Shown here: positions 18,461 to 27,229 of the stretch, in pieces
Layout: every line of letters begins with the position of its first letter
Numbering within the stretch: position 1 is the stretch's first letter
The notes under the pieces: model-generated
Database searches by the model: none
What the model was told of the DNA's origin: nothing
The model's input: only the letters and a program-made list of their open reading frames with translations
Made by a program: the position numbers and the translations under genes
NCBI RefSeq assembly: GCF_020253525.1
Contig: NZ_JADCBK010000027.1
Location: 33,496-97,495, forward strand
Source: Aquidulcibacter sp.
GTDB taxonomy: Bacteria; Pseudomonadota; Alphaproteobacteria; Caulobacterales; Aquidulcibacteraceae
Length of the DNA: 64,000 nucleotides
Reading direction: 5' to 3'

Positions 18461-19135
18461 TTAGCTGGCTTTAGCTGCATGATTTAAAACAAGTTGGCTT
18501 AAGGTGGCGATCTCTGCGCTTTGGGCGGGGAGGACCAAGCTTGCTTCCCCCTGTTCGGCCAGCCAAGCCTCCACCCAGCTCTGCCAAGCTTCATGAAAGC
18601 CAATCAAGGCCGTCATGCCGGTTTGTCGCCTGACCCGCGCCCATTCGGTCCCGTCAATCCAAGCCAAATTTCGGGCCGACCAATCTCGGCTACTCAACTC
18701 ATGCAGACTTTTGAGGTGAGCGGCCATGTCATCTACATGCAGATAGACGATCAGCGGGTTGACCTTGGACAAGGCGGTCAAGCGTGTGGACGCGAGCTGC
18801 TGAATATGTGTGTCGGGCAGGCCGGCGGCAAAGGCGGGTAGTAAGGTGTTTTGGATCAGGGTTGCATCCAACAGCATGATAGAGCGATTGACGATGCATT
18901 GTGCAGCCAGGCGCGCCCAAGGTTCAAGCCCATAGGCTTTGGGGTCTGGTTCGCGGCCTGACACTCGATCCACCTGTTCGGTACGGATTGGATGATCCGG
19001 GTCAAATTCGAGATAGGCGCGCGCTTCCTTTCCTTTAGCTTCAAGATCTTGCGCCACGCGCATGGCCAAGCTGGTTTTCCCAGCGCCGATGGGGCCCTCG
19101 ATCAATAGAATATGTCGGTTGACTCTGCCCATCAT
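18461..19135 (-). CDS. Orphan P-loop ATPase/kinase-like protein
   Basis: A 224-residue soluble protein with a perfect Walker A (EGPIGAGKTSLA, residues about 13-24) and a hydrophobic strand ending in Asp (SIMLLDATLIQ, about 85-95) that could be Walker B. The layout resembles nucleoside or small-molecule kinases (for example zeta-toxin-like or AAA_33 proteins), but the lid and substrate residues do not identify a family. A pair of Trp-rich helices follows in the C-terminal half. It lies upstream of sdhC on the same strand with a 90-nt gap. Function unknown. Confidence 0.6.
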   Translation of the reverse strand: MMGRVNRHILLIEGPIGAGKTSLAMRVAQDLEAKGKEARAYLEFDPDHPIRTEQVDRVSGREPDPKAYGLEPWARLAAQCIVNRSIMLLDATLIQNTLLPAFAAGLPDTHIQQLASTRLTALSKVNPLIVYLHVDDMAAHLKSLHELSSRDWSARNLAWIDGTEWARVRRQTGMTALIGFHEAWQSWVEAWLAEQGEASLVLPAQSAEIATLSQLVLNHAAKAS

Positions 19136-19344
19136 CTTTCAGCTTCAGATTGCAGTCCTATATGGAGACCTAGTAAGGGCTGCACTTTTGGTGATTTGGC
19201 CCCAAAAAGGGCGCTATGTCAGCTATAACAACTTTGTCATCATCTTATGCGACGGAATAAACGTATAGGCACGTTCAACGCGTTAAGCAAAAATCCAACT
19301 GGCTGGCCTTGGGCCGTCCAATAAGAAGTATAGGTCTCCCCCCG

Positions 19345-21975
19345 ATGTCCATTCGATTGGCACTCTTAAGCAGCGCGGCTGCGCTTTTGCCTTTGGCATT
19401 AGCGACGCCATCCTTGGCCCAGGTCGCGACGGTTCAGCCTGCAAATGCAACCGCGGTGCCCGTTACCTCCCAGCCGGTGGATCAGCCGGTGACCGAGGAT
19501 GAGCAACCGGTTGAAGAAATCGTCGTGCGGGCCCAGCGCGGCCCAAACTCAGTCCCCGGCGATGCGGTGCCAGAAACGACCTTGGACCCGGTTGAGATCA
19601 CCGCCCTTGGCGCATCAAACATTGCTGAAGTGTTGGCGGCTTTGGGTCCGCGTGCCGGTTCCGGACGCGGACGCGGCAGTGGCCCGCCCGTTATTCTGTT
19701 GAATGGTCGCCGGATCGGTAGTTTTCGCGATGTCCAAGGCCTTGCCTCAGAAGCCATCTTGCGGGTGGAGATTTTCCCGGAAGCTACGGCCCTGCAATAT
19801 GGCTATTCGGCCGATCAGCGGGTTATCAACTTCATTCTGAAAGATAATTTTCGTGCGATCACCACAGAGCTCACCGCCGGCACCGCTGCTGAGGGAGAGC
19901 AGTCGCGCGGTGAAGTTGAGCTGGGCCTTTTGAGCATCGGGGCTAAAGGCCGTCTGTCAATCAATAGCGAAGTGTCCAGCCAGAACAGCGTCACGGAGGC
20001 CGATCGTGGTGTCCGTCGTGCTGCATCGCCGACGAGCACCGCTTTCCGGACTTTATTGCCCGAAACAAACGCAGCCGAGCTGGGGATCAGCTATAATCGT
20101 AATTTTGGCAAATCGATGGGGGCGACGTTTGACCTCCGTTTCGATTCCAATGAAAGCCAAAGTCTGCTGGGTCTGGCGGTAAGCCCAACAGGGCTGCCCG
20201 TTGCCAATGCATTCATTCAGCGCAATTCGCAGATTGACACGTCGCGCGCTGCCGTGACCGTCAATGGCACAACAGATGGCTGGCAATGGACAGCTACAGG
20301 TTCTGCCGATCAAACCAAGTCGGACACGAGAACCGTCTCGCCTTTGGCCGCCGCGCAAACAGCCAATTCCACCGCGACCGTCTATGAGGTCATTTACAAC
20401 ACCACTGGCCCAATGATTGATGTGCCTGCGGGCCCAATCCGTGGGTCGTTCCGTATTGGCTATCAAGATCGCCAGCTCGAGTCAGAATCGGTGCGTAATG
20501 GCCTAACCACCTTCACCAATCTCAGCCGCGGTGATGTTACCGGGCGCGGCAATCTCTCGATTCCGATCACCAGCCGTCGCTCTGGCTTCGGCGAGAGTTT
20601 TGGTGATCTGAGCCTGAGTGTGAATGGCTTTTATACCGATTTATCTGATTTTGGCGGATTGCAAGGCGGTGGGCTGGGCGTGAATTGGTCCCCCCTCAGC
20701 AATGTCCGCCTCTCTGTTGCCTATGATGCTTCAGAAGCTGCACCCAGCATCCAGCAATTGGGTAATCCTGTTTTGGTGACGCCGGGTTCTGCCGTCTTTG
20801 ACTTCCAAAGTGGGCAGACGGTGCTGGTCAACCGCACCAGTGGCGGAAATTCGGCCCTGAAAGCCGAAAGCCGAGCCGATACCACCTTCAGCGTCAATTA
20901 TTCGCCCGCCAAGTTTGAAGGCCTCGATCTGACGCTGAGCTATGCCGTAAATACGAGCGAAGACACGATCGCTTCCTTCCCTTTGCTGACCCCGGCGCTT
21001 GAGGCAGCCTATCCAAGGCGATTTGAGCGCAATAGTGCGGGCGTTCTAACTGGAATTGACCAGCGGCCGATCAATTACGACTCTGCCGACAGCACGATTT
21101 TGCGCTATGGATTCTCCTTCTCCAAAGGTTTTGGTCCCCAGATTGGGCGTGGCGCAGGTGGTCCCCCGATCGGTTTTGGCGGTGGGCAACGGCCCCCCGC
21201 ACCCGCAAGTTCGACAACAACTGGCCAAGCAGGTGCCGCCGGCACTCGGCCAAATCGGCCGCAATCTGGCGACGGGCAAGCGCCTGCCGCAGCCCCTGGT
21301 CAACCCAATCAACAAACAGGTCAGCGCCCCGCTTCTGCGCCATCGTCAACACCGGCTGCGGGTGGCCCCGGGGGCTTTGGTGGTTTCGGTGGTGGACGCG
21401 GCGGTCCCCCGCCGGGTGTCTTCTTCGGCGGTTTTGGCGGTGGCGGCTTTGGCGGCGGTCCGGGTGGCGGACCAGGTGGTCAAGCAGGCCGCTGGAGCAT
21501 CTCCATCTTCCATTCCATCAAGTTGGAAGACTCCATCGTTTTGGCCCCCAATCTGCCCAAGCTTGATCTGCTTGACGGGGCGGCCGTCGACGATGGCGGT
21601 GGGGCGCGCCGTCATACGGTCGAATTCAATGGGGGATGGTCCTATATGGGGATCGGCTTCCGAGCCTTTGGCGAATGGCGCGGTGAGAGCAAAATCATCG
21701 CAAGCGCAAGTGGCGTCCCAGGTGCCACCGACCTCTATTTCGACGATCAGCTCACCTTCAATCTGCGCGGCTTCTTGAATTTTGAAGCGCGGCCGCAATG
21801 GGTCAAAAAGGCACCTTTCTTGAAGGGGTCACGCCTCATTCTCCGGGTCGATAATCTGACTGACTCTGCCCAGATTGTCCGCGACTCTGCCGGCAATACA
21901 CCTGAGGCCTACCAAAAGGCCTTGCTGACCCCGCGTGGCCGTTCTGTGGAGCTGAGTTTCAGAAAGCAGTTCTAG
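19345..21975 (+). CDS. TonB-dependent receptor-like outer-membrane protein
   Basis: An 876-residue outer-membrane protein from ATG 19345. A signal peptide ends near ATPSLAQ. A possible TonB box (EEIVVRAQ) precedes a plug domain with NIAEVLAALGPRAGSG, PPVILLNGRRIGSF and the ATALQYGYSADQRVINFILK segment. A beta-barrel follows, ending RSVELSFRKQF, with terminal Phe as typical for barrel proteins. An unusual Gly/Pro/Ala-rich insertion occupies about residues 600-715 within the barrel. The substrate is unknown; the plug resembles receptors common in Caulobacterales and sphingomonads. No neighbouring transport or degradation gene helps assign it. Confidence 0.75.
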   Translation: MSIRLALLSSAAALLPLALATPSLAQVATVQPANATAVPVTSQPVDQPVTEDEQPVEEIVVRAQRGPNSVPGDAVPETTLDPVEITALGASNIAEVLAALGPRAGSGRGRGSGPPVILLNGRRIGSFRDVQGLASEAILRVEIFPEATALQYGYSADQRVINFILKDNFRAITTELTAGTAAEGEQSRGEVELGLLSIGAKGRLSINSEVSSQNSVTEADRGVRRAASPTSTAFRTLLPETNAAELGISYNRNFGKSMGATFDLRFDSNESQSLLGLAVSPTGLPVANAFIQRNSQIDTSRAAVTVNGTTDGWQWTATGSADQTKSDTRTVSPLAAAQTANSTATVYEVIYNTTGPMIDVPAGPIRGSFRIGYQDRQLESESVRNGLTTFTNLSRGDVTGRGNLSIPITSRRSGFGESFGDLSLSVNGFYTDLSDFGGLQGGGLGVNWSPLSNVRLSVAYDASEAAPSIQQLGNPVLVTPGSAVFDFQSGQTVLVNRTSGGNSALKAESRADTTFSVNYSPAKFEGLDLTLSYAVNTSEDTIASFPLLTPALEAAYPRRFERNSAGVLTGIDQRPINYDSADSTILRYGFSFSKGFGPQIGRGAGGPPIGFGGGQRPPAPASSTTTGQAGAAGTRPNRPQSGDGQAPAAAPGQPNQQTGQRPASAPSSTPAAGGPGGFGGFGGGRGGPPPGVFFGGFGGGGFGGGPGGGPGGQAGRWSISIFHSIKLEDSIVLAPNLPKLDLLDGAAVDDGGGARRHTVEFNGGWSYMGIGFRAFGEWRGESKIIASASGVPGATDLYFDDQLTFNLRGFLNFEARPQWVKKAPFLKGSRLILRVDNLTDSAQIVRDSAGNTPEAYQKALLTPRGRSVELSFRKQF

Positions 21976-21989
21976 GTCGCCAAACCCAG

Positions 21990-22009
21990 TCTCTGCCTGC
22001 GCGCAGAGA
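21990..22009 (+). terminator. Perfect 7-bp hairpin after the receptor gene
   Basis: TCTCTGC, loop CTGCGC, GCAGAGA, starting 15 nt after the receptor stop. There is no T-run, so intrinsic termination is uncertain. It separates the receptor gene from the rpmH promoter. Confidence 0.35.
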
Positions 22010-22038
22010 TTGACTCTTAGCCAAGCGCTCTGTAACAG
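22010..22038 (+). promoter_or_regulatory. Candidate rpmH promoter
   Basis: -35 TTGACT (22010-22015), 17-bp spacer, -10 TAACAG (22033-22038), 55 nt before the rpmH GTG. The -35 is strong and the -10 weak, as is common in alphaproteobacteria. Confidence 0.4.
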
Positions 22039-22092
22039 CGCGCGTTCAAATTTCTTCTCGATCAAGGCGGTTGTCCGCCAGGAGTAACTGTC

Positions 22093-22227
22093 GTGAAACG
22101 CACGTTTCAACCATCTAACCTCGTCCGCGCTCGTCGCCATGGTTTCCGCGCCCGTATGGCCACCAAAGGCGGCCGTCTGGTTTTGGCCCGTCGTCGCGCC
22201 AAAGGCCGTAAGCGTCTGAGCGCTTAA
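22093..22227 (+). CDS. rpmH: Ribosomal protein bL34
   Basis: A 44-residue, highly basic ribosomal protein of the large subunit. It reads (M)[19 protein letters not shown] and continues with [24 protein letters not shown], the standard L34 sequence. It starts with GTG 22093, preceded by AGGAG 8 nt upstream. It is followed by rnpA, the universal bacterial arrangement. It is too short to appear in ordinary gene lists based on ATG and length. Confidence 0.97.
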   Translation: MKRTFQPSNLVRARRHGFRARMATKGGRLVLARRRAKGRKRLSA

Positions 22228-22252
22228 GGGTTCCGGCGGCCTGGGCAGTCTC

Positions 22253-22657
22253 ATGTCCGATAGTCCGCCTGCCATTATTGATCGGCTGACCATTCGTCGT
22301 CAGTTTTTGCATGTCGCTCAGGGTCGTAAGGCCGCTGGGCGATTTGTGTTATTGCAGGTCCGTCAGACTTCCGATGCAGCCGCCCAATCCAAAGGCCTCA
22401 TCCGTTATGGTCTGACGGCTTCAAAGAAAGTCGGCAATGCGGTCAGCCGCAATCGGGCCCGCCGCCGTCTGCGCGCAGCGATGTTACAGCTATTGCCTCT
22501 TCATGGTCGCCCTGGTTTTGACTATGTAGCAGTCGCGCGTACTGCAACTGTGACAGTGGAATGGCCCGCCTTGCTTGACGACTTGACCACCCTGTTCTTA
22601 AGGCTGTCCGCAAAGTCTGCCTCTCCGCCTGTTACACCCGCCACAGCCACATCTTAG
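22253..22657 (+). CDS. rnpA: Ribonuclease P protein component
   Basis: The protein subunit of RNase P, which matures tRNA 5' ends. In its 134 residues it has the RNR signature region YGLTASKKVGNAVSRNRARRRLRA and the downstream FDYVAVARTAT strand. It starts 25 nt after rpmH. Its C-terminal tail is Pro/Ala/Thr-rich. yidD, which usually lies between rnpA and yidC, is missing: only 21 nt separate the two. Confidence 0.95.
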   Translation: MSDSPPAIIDRLTIRRQFLHVAQGRKAAGRFVLLQVRQTSDAAAQSKGLIRYGLTASKKVGNAVSRNRARRRLRAAMLQLLPLHGRPGFDYVAVARTATVTVEWPALLDDLTTLFLRLSAKSASPPVTPATATS

Positions 22658-22678
22658 AAGCTGATAGCAAGGACCCCA

Positions 22679-24505
22679 ATGTCCCCGTCTCCTATGTCTC
22701 CGCCACCCTCAGCGCCTGATACCAAGAACCTCGCAATCGCGATCGGCTTGTCGTTAGCGATCTTGCTTGGCTTCCAATATTTTTATGAGATGCCGCGCGA
22801 GAAGGCGCGTATGGCAGAGATGGCGCAAAAGCAGGAAGCCCAAGCCGCGGCGCAAAAATCTGCTGCGGCGCAACCAGCTGTCACACCCGTGCAAGCCGCG
22901 GCCGCTGCGGGACAACCTGTCAGCCGTCCCGATGCCTTGGGCTTGAGCCAACGTATCGGCATTGATGCGGACGCTGTCAGCGGGACAGTCTCGACTTTGG
23001 GTGGTCGGTTCGATGATTTGGTGCTGAAGCGCTATGATGAAACCATCAAGAAAGATTCCAAAGCGGTGACGTTGTTGCACCCGCAAGGCACGGCCGATGG
23101 CTATTATGCTTTCTTTGGCTTTACAGCTCCCGATGGCAGCGCTGGCGCTTTGCCGGGGCCTAACACGGTCTGGCAAGCCACTCCTGGCGAAAAGCTAACG
23201 CCAACGACACCCATCACCCTGACCTATAACAATGGGCAAGGCCTGACGTTTAAGCGTGTCGTGAAGGTGGATAAGAATTATCTATTCACCGTTACAGATA
23301 CCGTTGTGAATGCCGGTGCGGCACCCGTGACGCTGCAGCCTTATGGCGCGATACGTCGTCATGCAAAGCCAAAAGAGCCACCGAATGGGATCAACCACGA
23401 AGGCATGGTTGGCGTATTTGATGGCAAACTGAAATTGATGAGCTACCAAAAGCTGGAGAAGGGTGAGGCTCTGCAACAAGCCAGTACCGGTGGTTGGCTC
23501 GGCATCACCGACAAATATTGGCTTTCGGCCCTGATTCCCGATCAAAAGGCCAAGGTGGACGGAGCTTACAAAGTTACCCAATTGCCGAATGAAGAAGTGT
23601 TTGAAGCCAGCTTCATTGCCGCACCTGTTGCCTTGGGTGCGGGCCAAACCTTGACCACAACCCAGCACCTCTATGCAGGCTCAAAGCGCGTGTCGGAATT
23701 GCGCACTCTTGGCCAAGAACTCGGGCTGCAGCGCTTTCAGGATGCCGTCGACTGGGGGATGTTTTGGTTCCTGACCAAGCCATTCTACGCCATGCTGATG
23801 TTCTTCAATGGCTTGATCGGCAATAATATCGGTATTGCCATTCTTATGGTCACCGTTGTGATCAAGGTCGTGACCTTCCCCTTGGTTTATTCCAGCTATA
23901 AGAGCTTTGCGAAACTGCGCGATCTCGCCCCCAAAATGGCGGAGATCAAAGAGCGCTTTGCCGCCGATGTGCAGCGTCAGCAGCAAGAGACCATGAAGCT
24001 TTATCAGACAGAGAAGATCAATCCGGTCGCGGGCTGTATTCCAGCTTTGCTACAAATGCCGATCTTCTTTGCCTTGTTTAAGGTTCTCTCGATTTCGCTA
24101 GAATTGCGTCATGCGCCCTTCTACGGCTGGATTTCTGACCTGTCGGCCAAAGATCCAACCACGATCTTCAATCTCTTCGGTCTGCTACCCTATGACCCGA
24201 CGGCGATCCCCATTATCGGCACCTTCTTGGCGATTGGTGCTTGGCCAATCCTCTATGGTGTGTCGTTCTGGTTGTTGCAGAAGATGCAGCCGACCGCGAC
24301 CGATCCGTTGCAGGCACAAATTTTTGCGCTCATGCCGTGGATCTTCGTCTTCGTATTCGCAGGCTTTGGTTCGGGCCTCGTGATCTATTACACTTGGTCA
24401 AACCTGCTGACGATCGTGCAGCAATATGTGATCTCGAAGCGGTCAGGTACTTCTAACCCAATTGACGAGTTCTTTGCTAAACTCGGCAAGAAAAAGACCG
24501 CCTGA
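22679..24505 (+). CDS. yidC: Membrane protein insertase YidC
   Basis: Inserts and folds inner-membrane proteins with or without SecYEG. It has 608 residues with an N-terminal TM (NLAIAIGLSLAILLGFQYFY), an Ala/Gln-rich linker, a large periplasmic beta domain (about 95-345), and the C-terminal five-helix insertase core starting near GMFWFLTKPFYAMLMFF. The core includes NPVAGCIPALLQMPIFFALFKVL and the ending TWSNLLTIVQQYVI. Length and order are those of Gram-negative YidC. yihA starts 2 nt after its stop. Confidence 0.97.
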   Translation: MSPSPMSPPPSAPDTKNLAIAIGLSLAILLGFQYFYEMPREKARMAEMAQKQEAQAAAQKSAAAQPAVTPVQAAAAAGQPVSRPDALGLSQRIGIDADAVSGTVSTLGGRFDDLVLKRYDETIKKDSKAVTLLHPQGTADGYYAFFGFTAPDGSAGALPGPNTVWQATPGEKLTPTTPITLTYNNGQGLTFKRVVKVDKNYLFTVTDTVVNAGAAPVTLQPYGAIRRHAKPKEPPNGINHEGMVGVFDGKLKLMSYQKLEKGEALQQASTGGWLGITDKYWLSALIPDQKAKVDGAYKVTQLPNEEVFEASFIAAPVALGAGQTLTTTQHLYAGSKRVSELRTLGQELGLQRFQDAVDWGMFWFLTKPFYAMLMFFNGLIGNNIGIAILMVTVVIKVVTFPLVYSSYKSFAKLRDLAPKMAEIKERFAADVQRQQQETMKLYQTEKINPVAGCIPALLQMPIFFALFKVLSISLELRHAPFYGWISDLSAKDPTTIFNLFGLLPYDPTAIPIIGTFLAIGAWPILYGVSFWLLQKMQPTATDPLQAQIFALMPWIFVFVFAGFGSGLVIYYTWSNLLTIVQQYVISKRSGTSNPIDEFFAKLGKKKTA

Positions 24506-24507
24506 TT

Positions 24508-25164
24508 ATGTCTGAACCAATGGCTCCTATGCGTGACCTCCCACCGGGGGAACGCTTGTTTCGCTTGGAGCCGCGCTTCCTGTGGGCCGCTAAGACCATG
24601 TCGGACTTGCCGCCCATGGGGGCACCCGAAGTGTGCTTTGCCGGTCGGTCCAATGTCGGCAAGTCCAGTTTGGTAAATGCCTTGGTCGGGCGCAAAGGTC
24701 TGGCCCGGGCATCGTCAGAACCTGGGCGCACCCGCGAGCTGATCTTCTTTGCCATTGCCGGCAAGGATGAGGTCGAGCGTATTCGGATTGTTGACCTACC
24801 CGGCTATGGCCATGCGGTGGCATCAAAGGCAGAGATCGCGCGCTGGAACGAGGCAACGCGTGACTTCTTGCGTGGCCGCGCCACGTTGAAGCGGGCCTTT
24901 GTTCTGGTCGACAGCCGCCATGGGTTAAAACCCAATGATCTGGACGTCATGCGCATGCTGGATAGTTCTGCCTTGTCGTATCAAATCATCCTGACAAAGG
25001 TTGATAAATTGAAGAAGGGGGAGCTGGATGCGGTTCTTGCTGTCACAAAAGAGGCCCTCAAGAAGCGTCCCGCTGCACATCCTGAGGTTCTCCCAATCTC
25101 TTCCCATGAAAACCTCGGCATTGGGCAATTACGAGAAGAAATCGCTTCCTTATCGGTAACGTAA
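24508..25164 (+). CDS. yihA: Ribosome biogenesis GTPase YihA/YsxC (EngB)
   Basis: A GTPase needed for assembly of the large ribosomal subunit. In its 218 residues, G1 is AGRSNVGKSSLVNAL, G2 lies around SSEPGRTRELIFF, G3 is VDLPGYGHA, G4 is TKVDKL and G5 is ISSHENLG. It is coupled to yidC. The gene order yidC-yihA is conserved in alphaproteobacteria. Confidence 0.95.
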   Translation: MSEPMAPMRDLPPGERLFRLEPRFLWAAKTMSDLPPMGAPEVCFAGRSNVGKSSLVNALVGRKGLARASSEPGRTRELIFFAIAGKDEVERIRIVDLPGYGHAVASKAEIARWNEATRDFLRGRATLKRAFVLVDSRHGLKPNDLDVMRMLDSSALSYQIILTKVDKLKKGELDAVLAVTKEALKKRPAAHPEVLPISSHENLGIGQLREEIASLSVT

Positions 25165-25553
25165 AATTTTTCATTCAAATACAGTGTGATATTCCCCTGT
25201 TGCGCGAAAACAATCCAGCATTTGGCTCGGGCAATTGGCTCTTTCGCCTTTTTGGGACTTGAAGTCCTCACTACTCTAGATTTTCTGACTGATACCAAAG
25301 ACTTGAATAAAAAAACCTCCGTTCGCTTGACCCAAAGTTAAGGAGTTTCTGCGAGATTTTACCGAAAAACGTGGGCAATTTTGTTCGGTATGGGATTCAT
25401 AAACGCAATGGTGCAGTGCTTGACGCCTCTCCAAATGCTACAAACTGAGCGACGCATGCAGCCAAGCAGCTTGCGCGTGCCCGCCCGGCTGCGTTGCCCT
25501 GTTGGACTGGCTGGTACGACCTTTGAGACTGGCCTTCTGGACTGGGTGCCCAT
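25165..25553. other. Intergenic region between yihA and the hybrid kinase
   Basis: 389 nt without a convincing gene. It is AT-rich near yihA, then GC-richer toward the kinase. A short GGACTT-GA-AGTCC dyad and an A-run (about 25308-25314) are visible, but I could not assign a promoter, terminator or RNA with confidence. Confidence 0.4.
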
Positions 25554-27221
25554 ATGAGTTCGCCCGCCGCAAGCATCGATCATTTCGTCCGAACAGACTT
25601 TGCACGGGTCTTGGTTGTGGACGACGATCCCATCCTGCGTGAATTTGCCGTCTCGCACCTGACGAGCCCCAGTATCGAGGTAAGTGTTGCAGAGGATGGG
25701 CTGATTGCGCTGGAAGCTTTGCGTAAAGGTGACTTTGACGTTGCGCTCGTCGATCTCGACATGCCGAATATGAATGGCTTTGAGCTGATGGAAGCCATGG
25801 GCCGCGACCCGCGCTTGATGGGTCTGCCGGTGGTCGTAATTACCGGGCGCGACGACATGGAGGCGATTGATTTGGCCTTTGCCGCTGGCGCGACCTCCTT
25901 TGTCGTCAAGCCGATCAATTGGCGTCTGATAACCCATCAATTAGCTTATGTGCTTCGAAATAGTCGGTCTGAGGCTGCAATTCGCCAAGCCCGGGCTGCA
26001 GCCGAATCTGCCAGCAAAGCCAAAAGCATATTCCTCGCCAACATGAGCCATGAGATTCGTACGCCTCTCAATGGGGTCATTGGTTTGGCTGGGGCTTTGA
26101 GCCGGACCCCGCTCAGCGATGAGCAGTTCGAAATGGTTAGCCTCATCCGTCAATCGGGCCAGACGCTTGAGCGCTTTTTGACCGACATCCTTGACGTGTC
26201 CAAGATCGAAGCGGGCAAGTTAACCCTTCAAGTCGACACGTTCGATCTTGTCGAAGCAATCGAGGCGGCTGTGCATTTGATGCAGACAGCCGCGACAGAG
26301 AAATTCCTCAAATTCAGCTTGAGCTTTGGGGATACCGCACGCGGGCTTTTCAAAGGCGATGTTGTCCGCATTCGCCAGATCGTTTCGAACCTCGCCTCGA
26401 ACGCGGTTAAGTTCACCAAAGAGGGCCAGGTTACGGTTCAGGTCGATGTGATCGAGCCCGAAGTCGATGAGGAAGTCGCGACCTTAGTCGTCAAGGTTTC
26501 CGACACGGGTATCGGGTTTGACAAAGAAGCCCGCGCCCGCTTGTTCAATCGCTTTGAACAAGCCGACGGATCGATCACCCGCCAATTTGGTGGCACAGGC
26601 CTTGGCCTGTCCATTTGTAAGGCCCTGTCAGAGATGATGGACGGCTCTATCAGCGTCGTGTCGATCCCCAACCAAGGTTCAACCTTTACCGTAAAGCTGC
26701 CGCTGAAACGGTCTATGCCACTGGATGCATTTGACATCCTACGCACGATGCAGCCTGCCGTGCCAAAGCAAAATGTGGCAGCCTCGGGCGAGGCAGAGCG
26801 CCTCTTGCGCATTCTATTGGCCGAGGATCACCCAACCAATCAACGCGTTGTGGCCATGATCTTGCAGCCCTATGGCGTGGACCTCACCGTGGTGGAAAAT
26901 GGCGTGAAGGCCTTGGAGGCTTTCCAAGCGGATAAGTTTGATGTCGTTTTGATGGACATGCAGATGCCTGAAATGGATGGCTTGAAGGCGACACAGGCAA
27001 TCCGTGCTTATGAATTGACCGCCAACCTCCCCCGCACACCCATTGCCATGCTCAGCGCGAATGCCATGAAAGAACATGTCGAGCAGGCCTTACAGGCCGG
27101 GTGCGACGTCCATATTGCAAAGCCTGTCACGCCTGAATCCTTGGCGAAAGGCATTGAAGCGGCTCTCGCGGGGGCCATTGCCAGCCATCAAGGTGAAAGC
27201 CCCGCTTTGGAGCGTGCCTAA
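25554..27221 (+). CDS. Soluble hybrid histidine kinase (REC-HisKA-HATPase-REC)
   Basis: A 555-residue cytosolic hybrid kinase with no membrane segment. An N-terminal receiver has Asp67 in [11 protein letters not shown], and a coiled linker follows. HisKA carries His166 in [18 protein letters not shown]. The ATPase domain has [15 protein letters not shown] and [10 protein letters not shown] (N, G1, G2 boxes). A C-terminal receiver has Asp468 in [11 protein letters not shown]. The double-receiver layout implies phosphorelay through a separate phosphotransferase; none is in the window. It is convergent with divL across 8 nt. Its signal and partner are unknown. Confidence 0.88.
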   Translation: MSSPAASIDHFVRTDFARVLVVDDDPILREFAVSHLTSPSIEVSVAEDGLIALEALRKGDFDVALVDLDMPNMNGFELMEAMGRDPRLMGLPVVVITGRDDMEAIDLAFAAGATSFVVKPINWRLITHQLAYVLRNSRSEAAIRQARAAAESASKAKSIFLANMSHEIRTPLNGVIGLAGALSRTPLSDEQFEMVSLIRQSGQTLERFLTDILDVSKIEAGKLTLQVDTFDLVEAIEAAVHLMQTAATEKFLKFSLSFGDTARGLFKGDVVRIRQIVSNLASNAVKFTKEGQVTVQVDVIEPEVDEEVATLVVKVSDTGIGFDKEARARLFNRFEQADGSITRQFGGTGLGLSICKALSEMMDGSISVVSIPNQGSTFTVKLPLKRSMPLDAFDILRTMQPAVPKQNVAASGEAERLLRILLAEDHPTNQRVVAMILQPYGVDLTVVENGVKALEAFQADKFDVVLMDMQMPEMDGLKATQAIRAYELTANLPRTPIAMLSANAMKEHVEQALQAGCDVHIAKPVTPESLAKGIEAALAGAIASHQGESPALERA

Positions 27222-27229
27222 GGCCCAGT

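Noticed and set aside
25300..25345. Minus-strand terminator at the A-run before the hybrid kinase
   Set aside because: The upstream stem (CTCC/GGAG) is short with a long loop, and no minus-strand gene precedes it.
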